DNA of 6,783 bases from Alphaproteobacteria bacterium (GTDB lineage: Bacteria > Pseudomonadota > Alphaproteobacteria > Micropepsales > Micropepsaceae): positions 1-6,783 of the forward strand of contig JAEKMB010000199.1 of NCBI GenBank assembly GCA_019508105.1, given 5' to 3'. The translations under genes and the position numbers were made by a program. The notes under the pieces are model-generated. The model worked only from the letters and a program-made list of their open reading frames with translations, ran no database searches and was not told where the DNA came from. Positions 1-5,960 of this stretch are shown one piece after another; within the stretch, counting starts at the first letter, position 1; every line of letters begins with the position of its first letter.

Positions 1-1
1 C

Positions 2-550
2 TGTTGCACGGAATTGAAGATCTTCGCGCCCGAGCTGAAAAAGGAAGCGCGGGTGCCCTGCCCGCATCTCGGCGCCAAGGGCTGCGGCATCTATGACACC
101 CGTCCCGGCGTGTGCCGCCAATTCCTCTGCGGCTGGCGGCTGTTCGACGATATGGGCGATGACTGGCGGCCCGATCTCAGCGGCGTGATGGCGTTGAGCT
201 GGGCGCCGGATCAATTGCCCGCCGCCTGGAAAGCTGCACCCTATGGCGTGCACATGGCCATCCTGGGCGGCGAGGCGGCCGTACTGCGCACCGCCTTCGT
301 TGACTATGTCGCGCGGCTGATGGCACGGGGCATCCCGGTTTTCCTCTCGGCCGCCTCGCCCTATATCCTGCTCAATGAGCATCTGCCGGCAGGCGCCGAT
401 CGCGTGCTGCTCAAGACCCGGCTGGCGGAGCTTTATCCCCTGCTGCACGCCGCCCGCTTCGGCCGCAGCCTCTTCAAACGGATCGCCTTCCTCTACCGCT
501 TGCAGATCGACCGCCAGCGCCAGAAATATCTGGCAAAATCAAATGGTTAA
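2..550 (+). CDS. YkgJ-family cysteine-cluster protein, 5' end missing
   Basis: The C-terminal 182 residues of a protein that starts before the window: the frame is open from base 2 and begins with Cys-Cys-Thr. That CC pair followed by Cys residues at visible positions 20, 28, 38 and 43 (pattern CPHLGAKGCGIYDTRPGVCR, then QFLC) is the signature of the YkgJ / zinc- or iron-chelating cysteine-cluster family (PF03692). The IYxxRPxxCRxFxC stretch is especially typical. A TTG at 14 could be taken as a start but would cut off the CC pair, so it is rejected. The residues after the cluster (about 45-182) show no motif I recognise; the tail is basic (Arg/Lys-rich). The biochemical role of the family is poorly known; metal binding is inferred from the cysteines. 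The gene ends with TAA about 100 bases before nrdJ on the same strand, so co-transcription is possible but unproven. Confidence 0.8.
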   Translation, partial: CCTELKIFAPELKKEARVPCPHLGAKGCGIYDTRPGVCRQFLCGWRLFDDMGDDWRPDLSGVMALSWAPDQLPAAWKAAPYGVHMAILGGEAAVLRTAFVDYVARLMARGIPVFLSAASPYILLNEHLPAGADRVLLKTRLAELYPLLHAARFGRSLFKRIAFLYRLQIDRQRQKYLAKSNG

Positions 551-652
551 CGTCGCCTGCGGCGGTTGGAATGCGGCCGCTTCGGTCCCATATTAGGCAG
601 CCCGGCAAGCCATGGTGGCGGACCCGGTACTCGATATGTTTGTTACCGTCCG

Positions 653-2924
653 ATGAGCGAGATCTCCCATCAAATCTGGGACATGAAATACCGGCTGAAG
701 GCGGCCGACGGCACGCCGATGGACCGCGACGTAGCCGATAGCTGGGCGCGTGTGGCGCTGGCGCTGGCCGAGGCTGAAGCGCCGGAGCAGCGCGTCGCCC
801 GCGCCCAGGAATTCGCCCACGCCCTGGCCGGCCACAAATTCCTGCCGGCGGGACGGATCCTGGCCGGCGCCGGGACTGGTCGCAGCGTCACGCTGTTCAA
901 CTGTTTTGTGATGGGTGGGATCGAAGATTCCATGGACGGAATCTTCTCCGCCCTGCGCGAAGCGGCCCTGACCCTGCAGCAGGGCGGCGGGATCGGTTAT
1001 GACTTTTCGAGCCTCAGGCCCAAGGGCGCGGCAGTGGCGGGGGTGGGGGCCGATGCCTCCGGTCCCGTCTCCTTTATGGAGGTGTGGGACGCCATGTGCC
1101 GCACCATCATGAGTGCGGGCTCGCGGCGCGGCGCCATGATGGCGACCTTGCGCGTCGACCATCCCGATATCGAGGATTTCATCACCGCCAAGCGGATACC
1201 CGGCCGCCTGTCCAACTTCAACCTGTCGGTGCTGGTGAGTGATGCCTTCATGGCGGCGGTGAAGGCGGACGGCGACTGGAAGCTGCAGTTTGGCGGGCGG
1301 ATCTATCGCACACTCAAGGCCAAGGCGCTGTGGGACACCATCATGCGCGCCACCTATGACCATGCCGAGCCGGGCGTGATCTTCATCGACCGCATCAACA
1401 GCCAAAACAATCTGGGCTATTGCGAAACCATCGCCGCCACCAATCCTTGCGGCGAGCAGCCCTTGCCGCCTTATGGCGCCTGCCTGTTGGGATCGATCAA
1501 TCTCGCAAAGCTTGTGCGCCATCCCTTCGCCGACCATGCCGCGCTCGACATGGCGGAGCTGGAACGGCTGGTCGGCAGCGCGGTGCGGATGATGGACAAT
1601 GCCATCACCGTGTCGCGCTTTCCGCTGGATGCCCAGGCGCAGGAGGCCCGCGCCAAGCGGCGCATCGGGCTGGGCGTCACGGGCCTGGCTGACGCGCTGA
1701 TCCTGTGCAAGGTCCGCTACGGTTCGCCGCAAAGCCTGGAACTGATCCGCACCTGGATGGCCGCCGTCAGCCATGCCGCCTATCGCGCCAGTGTGGAATT
1801 GGCTAAGGAAAAAGGCCCTTTCCCGCTCTATGACATGAATCCCTATCTGTCCGGTGCGCACATCCAGGCGCTGCCGCCGGACATCTACAACGCCATTGCC
1901 GCACATGGCATCCGCAACGCCCTTCTCACCTCCATTGCGCCCACCGGCACCATCTCGTTGTTCGCCGGCAATGTCTCCAGCGGCATCGAGCCGGTGTTTG
2001 CCTTCAACTACACCCGCAAGGTTTTGCAGCCTGATGGTTCCAGGCGCGAGGAACAGGTCAGCGATTACGCCTTCCGCCTGTTCCAGGAGAGGTTCGGCGC
2101 CGATACCGCCTTCCGAGCATCTGGCGGTGCAGGCCGCCGCCCAGCCCTTTGTCGACAGCGCCATTTCCAAGACCATCAATGTCCCGGCCGGGATTTCTTT
2201 CGACGACTTCGCCCATGTTTATCTGGAAGCTTACGAATCAGGCTGCAAGGGCTGCACCACCTATCGCCCAAACGAGGTCACCGGTTCGGTGCTGTCGGTG
2301 GAAGAGCCGGCCGCCATTCCCGCCGAAGCGGTGATGAACACGCAGGAACCGGAATTGCCGCTGCCGCCTCCGCCGCCGCGCATTTCCAGCGGCGGCATTG
2401 TCTATATGACCCAGCCGCTGGACCGGCCGGACGCGCTTCTGGGCCGCACCTACAAGATCAAGTGGCTGGACAGTGACCATGCCTTCTACATCACCATCAA
2501 CGATATCGAGAAGGATGGGCGGCGGCGGCCGTTTGAGGTCTTCATCAATTCCAAGAACATGGAAGCCTATGCCTGGGCGCTGGCGCTGACCCGGATGATT
2601 TCGGCAGTGTTCCGCCGCGGCGGCGATGTCAGTTTTGTGGTGGATGAATTGAAAGCCATCTTCGATCCGCGCGGCGGCCAATGGATGAGCGGCCGCTATG
2701 TGCCGTCCCTGCTGGCGGCCATCGGCGAGGTGATCGAGCGCCATATGGTGGAGATCGGCTTTATGGGCCAGCGCAGCATGAGCCTGTCGGGCCTGCCCGA
2801 TGCCCACAATATCCCGGCGGAAGGCGCGCGCGCCCGGTTCTGCCCGCGCTGCGGCGATGCCAGCTTCATCAAGCTGGAAGGCTGCGACTCCTGCCTGTCT
2901 TGCGGCTATTCCAAGTGTAGTTAG
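653..2924 (+). CDS. nrdJ: Adenosylcobalamin-dependent (class II) ribonucleotide reductase, frameshifted
   Basis: Reduces ribonucleotides to deoxyribonucleotides using a 5'-deoxyadenosyl radical from coenzyme B12, with no oxygen requirement. Visible catalytic set: redox Cys84 (FNCF), then NPCGEQPLPPYGAC carrying Asn264, thiyl-radical Cys266, Glu268 and partner redox Cys277. APTGTISLFAGN and GCKGCTTYRPNE are also family motifs. A proline-rich linker leads to a TSCPD-type domain (about residues 580-700), and the C-terminus has Cys730, 733, 744, 747, 750 and 755; the last two form a CxxxxC pair like the shuttle cysteines of class I enzymes. There is no N-terminal ATP cone. The ATG at 653 is chosen because MSEISHQIWDMKYRL is the family's usual N-terminus; an in-frame TTG at 566 adds unlike sequence. 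No clear Shine-Dalgarno site precedes it. The catalytic part (frame of 653) and the C-terminal part (frame ending at 2924) are one base out of register, so the gene is either broken or carries a sequence error. With one base removed it encodes 756 residues. Confidence 0.9.
2095..2118 (+). other. Frameshift zone in nrdJ
   Basis: Up to about 2110 the frame of the 653 start reads sensibly (DYAFRLFQERFGADTA). Beyond it that frame turns to arginine/glycine-rich nonsense and stops at 2476. The next frame (+1) reads PPSEHLAVQAAAQPFVDSAI and continues with family motifs to 2924. The switch therefore lies between roughly 2095 and 2118. One extra base, or a loss of 2 bases modulo 3, explains it. From memory, homologues have about ten more residues here (a PLPDxFVxAQxL-like stretch), so a small out-of-frame deletion is a possible cause. 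No homopolymer and no known slippery sequence is present. Confidence 0.85.
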
Positions 2925-2937
2925 CCCCCGCGCCTCC

Positions 2938-2961
2938 ATGGCCGGCCTCCGAGCCGGCCAT
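2938..2961. repeat. Perfect 9-bp inverted repeat after nrdJ
   Basis: ATGGCCGGC (2938-2946) and GCCGGCCAT (2953-2961) are perfect complements around a six-base loop, 14 bases after the nrdJ stop. The position suits a transcript end for nrdJ, but no T-run follows the stem on either strand, so it is not a canonical intrinsic terminator. It may stabilise the mRNA 3' end, or be a copy of a dispersed palindrome. Confidence 0.5.
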
Positions 2962-3047
2962 CCAGGGCCGTCCTGTGGTGCGGCGTTCTTGGCTCTGGAT
3001 GGGAGGCCCCTCTTCCGATTTAAAGAGTGCCCGCACATGGTGAGAAG

Positions 3048-3785
3048 ATGAATTACTCCAGCCGCTTCTGGCTCTACGCCCCCATCAGCACGTTCCTGAT
3101 CATCGCCGGCATGGTGATGGCCTATTGGTGGGCGGCGGCGGACGCGTTCGAGAAGAAGCTCGCCGCTCTCAAGGGCCATGAGGCCGTTCCCGGCATCACG
3201 CTGGACTGGTCCAAGGTCAAAGTCGGCGGCTTTCCTTTCCGGCTGGACGCCGATTTCACCGGCTTTGCGGTGCGGGGCGCCGGCGCGCATGGCCCCTTCG
3301 CCTGGTCATCCGAGAAATTCGCCGCCCATACCCTCAGCTACAGCCGCGCCAAGGCAGTTTACGAAGCGGCGGGCCGTCAGCAGGCTTCCTGGACCGACGC
3401 CGCGGGCGGGGCGCAACATGTCGATTTCCTGCCCGGATCATTGCGCGCCAGCAGCGTGACCGGTGCCAAGGGCCTTCTGCGCGCCGACCTGGATATCGCC
3501 AACATGACCGGAAAAGACATCAAGATTGGGCGCTTGCAATTCCATATGCGCCGCGATGGCGGCGCTCTCGATCTGATGCTGCAAGCCGATGCCGTGGGAA
3601 AGCGCAAACAGGTGCAGGCCTATGCCATCCTGAACCAAGGCGATGCCTTTGCGCGCCTGCTCAAAGGCGCGCAGTCCTGGCCCGAGGCGGCGACGACTTG
3701 GCAGGCTGCAGGCGGCAAGGCGAAATTCTCGCAAGTGATCGCGCCGGGGCTTGATCCCAATGCGCTGCTGTCGCCGCTCTACTAG
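3048..3785 (+). CDS. DUF2125 family membrane-anchored protein
   Basis: A 245-residue protein with one hydrophobic segment near the N-terminus (about residues 7-25, FWLYAPISTFLIIAG then MVMAYWW). This is probably an uncleaved anchor leaving the remainder in the periplasm; there is no cleavage site I trust. The stretch GITLDWSKVKVGGFPFRLD (about 51-69) contains the G-F-P-F-R motif that I associate with DUF2125 (PF09898), a family mostly seen in alphaproteobacteria and often beside tyrC/hisC as here. The function is unknown. The start is taken at ATG 3048, because the anchor follows directly; an in-frame GTG at 3027 would add seven residues with no better support. GAGAAG abuts the ATG, too close for a normal ribosome site; AAAGAG lies about 20 bases upstream. 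From memory many relatives exceed 300 residues, so this one may be short at its C-terminus. Its stop codon overlaps that of convergent tyrC. Confidence 0.75.
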   Translation: MNYSSRFWLYAPISTFLIIAGMVMAYWWAAADAFEKKLAALKGHEAVPGITLDWSKVKVGGFPFRLDADFTGFAVRGAGAHGPFAWSSEKFAAHTLSYSRAKAVYEAAGRQQASWTDAAGGAQHVDFLPGSLRASSVTGAKGLLRADLDIANMTGKDIKIGRLQFHMRRDGGALDLMLQADAVGKRKQVQAYAILNQGDAFARLLKGAQSWPEAATTWQAAGGKAKFSQVIAPGLDPNALLSPLY

Positions 3786-4690
3786 CTCTTGCGCCCGAAG
3801 TTCGGCGCCGCGGTGTCCTGGCCGATATCGACAATGGCGCGGCGGATGGCGCGGGTGCGGGTGAACAGGTCGAACAGGGCTTCACCGTCGCCATTGCGGA
3901 CCGCCCGCTGCAACTGGCTCAAATCCTCGTTGAAGCGGCCCAGCACTTCCAGCACCGCCTCGCGATTGTTCAGGAACACGTCGCGCCACATGGTGGGATC
4001 GGAAGCGGCGAGGCGGGTGAAATCGCGAAAGCCCGAGGCGGAATATTTGATGACTTCGCCTTCGGTGACCTTTTCCAGGTCATGCGCCGTACCCACGATA
4101 TTGTAGGCGATCAGATGCGGCAAATGCGAGGTGATGGCCAGCACCAAGTCGTGGTGACCGGCGTCCATCATATCCACCTTGCTGCCCAACCCCTGCCAGA
4201 AGCTTTTCAATTTTTCGACCGCGGCCGGATCGCCGCCCGCGACAGGGGTCAGGATCGCCCAGCGTCCGTCAAACAGGGTGGCAAAACCGGCTTCCGGCCC
4301 GGAGAACTCGGTGCCGGCGATGGGATGGGCGGGAATGAAATGCACCCCGGCCGGCACAAAAGGCCCCACGTCGCGGATTACTGCACCCTTGACCGAACCG
4401 ACATCTGACAGGATCGCACCCTTTTTAAGATGTGGCGCAATCTGTTCAGCAACAGATTTGTAGGCACCCACGGGAGTACACAAGATGACAAGATCGGCGT
4501 TTTGCACACATGAAGCCAAATCATCGTGGATGATGTTCGCAAAACCGATTGCTTTCGCTCTCAGACGAACATCATCATTTATGTCATAGCCAGCAAGTTC
4601 TGTACCAAGCTGTCGGCGCCTCGCCGCGTGAAAAACGGACGAGCCAATCAAGCCCAACCCGATAATGGCGATCTTGTTGAACATGCTCAT
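3782..4690 (-). CDS. tyrC: Prephenate/arogenate (cyclohexadienyl) dehydrogenase
   Basis: A 302-residue cytoplasmic TyrA-family enzyme. It oxidatively decarboxylates prephenate to 4-hydroxyphenylpyruvate and/or arogenate to tyrosine. The N-terminal Rossmann fold has GLGLIG at residues 11-16 and acidic Asp36 at the end of strand 2, favouring NAD over NADP. SDVGSVKG (95-102) and HPIAGTE with His122, the likely catalytic histidine, follow. The C-terminal helical domain has TSHLPHLIAY and GFRDFTRLAASDPTMW. There is no fused chorismate mutase or ACT domain. The start at 4690 gives [10 protein letters not shown] and overlaps the hisC stop (ATGA), implying translational coupling; ATG 4684 is the alternative. 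A longer frame reaching 4765 lies inside hisC and is rejected. Family and broad role are certain; the choice between prephenate and arogenate is not visible. Residues about 24-104 are coded by DNA of clearly lower G+C than the surroundings. Confidence 0.92.
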   Translation of the reverse strand: MSMFNKIAIIGLGLIGSSVFHAARRRQLGTELAGYDINDDVRLRAKAIGFANIIHDDLASCVQNADLVILCTPVGAYKSVAEQIAPHLKKGAILSDVGSVKGAVIRDVGPFVPAGVHFIPAHPIAGTEFSGPEAGFATLFDGRWAILTPVAGGDPAAVEKLKSFWQGLGSKVDMMDAGHHDLVLAITSHLPHLIAYNIVGTAHDLEKVTEGEVIKYSASGFRDFTRLAASDPTMWRDVFLNNREAVLEVLGRFNEDLSQLQRAVRNGDGEALFDLFTRTRAIRRAIVDIGQDTAAPNFGRKS

Positions 4691-5790
4691 GACGCCATGA
4701 AGTCCGTGATCAGTTTCACCGCCAGCCGGTTTTCCTCTTCGGTGCCCACCGTCATGCGCAAACAATCGGGCAGGCCGTAGCTGGCGACGCCGCGCAGGAT
4801 GACGCCATTCTTGGTCAGGAAAGCGTCAGCCTTGGCCGCGGTCTTGTCGCCCTGCGGCGCGAAGTGGATCAGCGCAAAATTGGCCACGCTGTCATCCACG
4901 CGCAAGCCGGTCTTGCGAATCTCAGCAATGATCCAAGGCAGCCATTTGCTGTTATGCTCCACCGCCTTCCAGAAATGCTCGCGGTCGCGCACCGCCGCAG
5001 CCCCCGCCAATTGCTGCATCAGTGAGGTGTTGAAGGGCCCCCGGATTCGGTTGATCACGTCGCAGACTTTTTCCGGCGCCAGCATCCAGCCGATGCGCAA
5101 GCCGGCCAGGCCGTAAAGCTTGGAGAAGGTGCGGGTCATCACCGCATTGGGCAGCCGCAACGCCATCTCCAGCCCCGCTTCATAATCCTTGGCGGTGACA
5201 TATTCGGCATAGGCGCTGTCGATCACCAACAGCACGTGCTCGGGCAGGCCGGCATGCAGCCGCGCCATCTCCTCCCGGTTAAGATAGGTGCCGGTGGGAT
5301 TGTTGGGATTGGCGACATAGACCAGCCGCGTCTTTTGGGTCACCGCCGCCAGCATGGCGTCCACGTCCAGCTTCAGGCCGTGATTGGTGTCCTTCTCCGG
5401 CACCATGATCGGTGCGGCACTGTTTGCGCGCGCCGCAATCTCGTACAGCAGGAAGGCGTGGCGACCGAACAGGCACTCATCGCCCGGCCGCAAATAGGCG
5501 TTGGCCAGCATGGTGATCAGCGCGCCGGAACCTTCGCCGGAGGTGACGATGCGGTCCGCGGGAATGTGATGAACCTCGGCGATGGCCTGGCGCAGCAGCA
5601 GCGCCGAGCCTTCGGGATAGAGCGACAGGCTGGCGGCCGCCTCCGCGATCGCCGCCAGCGCCTTGGGCGAGGGCCCGATGGGCGACTCGTTGGACGACAG
5701 TTTGACGGCTTTGGACAGGCCGGCCACGCCGGAGCGCCCGCCGACATAGGGCGAGATGTCCAGGACGCCGGGCTTGGGATCGGTCAGCAT
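4687..5790 (-). CDS. hisC: HisC-type aminotransferase (histidinol-phosphate / aromatic)
   Basis: A 367-residue fold-type I PLP aminotransferase. Visible are [10 protein letters not shown] with Asn34, NPNNPTG (161-167), Asp191 in DSAYAEY, which contacts the pyridine nitrogen, and Lys224 in [15 protein letters not shown], the Schiff-base lysine. Arg232 and Arg345 (LRMTVGT) are candidate phosphate and carboxylate ligands. The family converts imidazole-acetol phosphate and glutamate to histidinol phosphate. The neighbour is tyrC, not his genes, and the linked Zymomonas enzyme is known to act on aromatic substrates too, so I infer a role in making tyrosine/phenylalanine, perhaps as well as histidine. 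The usual DEAY is DSAY here; DAAY-like variants occur in alphaproteobacterial copies. The ATG at 5790 is the first possible start: an in-frame TAA lies two codons upstream (5796-5794). No Shine-Dalgarno site is evident. It is the first gene of the hisC-tyrC operon. Confidence 0.9.
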   Translation of the reverse strand: MLTDPKPGVLDISPYVGGRSGVAGLSKAVKLSSNESPIGPSPKALAAIAEAAASLSLYPEGSALLLRQAIAEVHHIPADRIVTSGEGSGALITMLANAYLRPGDECLFGRHAFLLYEIAARANSAAPIMVPEKDTNHGLKLDVDAMLAAVTQKTRLVYVANPNNPTGTYLNREEMARLHAGLPEHVLLVIDSAYAEYVTAKDYEAGLEMALRLPNAVMTRTFSKLYGLAGLRIGWMLAPEKVCDVINRIRGPFNTSLMQQLAGAAAVRDREHFWKAVEHNSKWLPWIIAEIRKTGLRVDDSVANFALIHFAPQGDKTAAKADAFLTKNGVILRGVASYGLPDCLRMTVGTEEENRLAVKLITDFMAS

Positions 5791-5814
5791 GGATTAACGA
5801 GGGGCAAGCTTCTC

Positions 5815-5847
5815 AAAAAGGGGCGCCCGGCGACAGCCGGACCGCCC
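5815..5847 (-). terminator. Intrinsic-terminator-like hairpin facing hisC
   Basis: On the minus strand: GGGCG, a two-base bulge, CCGGC, a UGUC tetraloop, GCCGG, a one-base bulge, CGCCC, C, then UUUUU. Ten G-C pairs followed within one base by a five-U run fit an intrinsic terminator. It sits only 24 bases before the hisC start and points towards it, so it would act as a conditional (leader) terminator rather than a gene-end one, or would stop transcripts coming from further right. There is no T-run on the plus-strand side. Confidence 0.45.
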
Positions 5848-5885
5848 TGATAAAAAGGGCGGTATTGATAGGGCGGGAGCGCCCC
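5815..5885 (-). promoter_or_regulatory. Attenuator-like leader element upstream of hisC
   Basis: Read on the minus strand, four complementary blocks occur: GGGGCGC (5885-5879) pairs with GCGCCCC (5826-5820); ACCGCCC (5863-5857) pairs with GGGCGGU (5847-5841); CCGGC (5840-5836) pairs with GCCGG (5831-5827) around UGUC. Together these form a three-way junction in which the two inner hairpins abut directly. Alternatively GGGCG (5847-5843) pairs with CGCCC (5825-5821), enclosing the CCGGC hairpin and ending at UUUUU. The two states share the GGGCGG block and exclude each other, as in transcription attenuators. The pairing is seen directly; regulation of hisC-tyrC is inferred. A caveat is a possible minus-strand promoter, TTGCTT (5893-5888), 17 bases, TATCAA (5870-5865), which would start transcription inside the element and leave only the terminator arm. 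I do not recognise a known riboswitch class. Confidence 0.4.
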
Positions 5886-5910
5886 AAAAGCAAAGCAGGG
5901 CTGCCATTCG

Positions 5911-5939
5911 TTGACTTGGGGTGTGGCCGCACCTTACCT
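5911..5939 (+). promoter_or_regulatory. Candidate metX promoter
   Basis: TTGACT (5911-5916) matches the -35 consensus at five of six positions. A 17-base spacer leads to TTACCT (5934-5939), a weak -10 match. Transcription would start near 5946, leaving a leader of about 15 bases before metX. The spacer holds an imperfect palindrome, GGTGT-GGCC-GCACC (5920-5933), possibly an operator. The -35 is persuasive; the -10 is not. Confidence 0.4.
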
Positions 5940-5948
5940 ACCTTTTCC

Positions 5949-5953
5949 AAGGA
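5949..5953 (+). promoter_or_regulatory. Ribosome binding site of metX
   Basis: AAGGA lies seven bases before the ATG at 5961, the best Shine-Dalgarno match in the window, and it fixes the metX start. Confidence 0.65.
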
Positions 5954-5960
5954 TTTTCCG

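Noticed and set aside
566..652. Extended nrdJ start at TTG 566
   Set aside because: The 29 extra residues do not resemble the family, whereas MSEISHQIWDMKYRL from 653 does.
551..652. Cobalamin riboswitch or NrdR box before nrdJ
   Set aside because: Only about 100 bases are available, with no B12-box-like core and no pair of AT-rich NrdR-type palindromes.
2100..2120. Programmed frameshifting in nrdJ
   Set aside because: No slippery run, no prfB-like CTT-TGA site and no stop at the shift point; an error or mutation is simpler. It is not fully excluded.
593..2179. Long open frame (528 codons) on the minus strand across nrdJ
   Set aside because: It is antisense to a clearly conserved enzyme, has no recognisable motif, and is what GC-rich codon bias produces on the opposite strand.
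2238..3290. 350-codon minus-strand frame across the nrdJ end and DUF2125 start
   Set aside because: It spans two plus-strand genes and their spacer and has a composition typical of an antisense shadow.
4691..4765. Longer tyrC start at 4765
   Set aside because: It would lie wholly inside hisC and adds 25 residues unlike any dehydrogenase N-terminus; the ATGA overlap start is standard.
5886..5960. SAM-II type riboswitch before metX
   Set aside because: The expected pseudoknot core (GTGATTT-like, then TTAAACAA and CTAAAG-like blocks) is absent, and the probable promoter leaves a leader too short for it.
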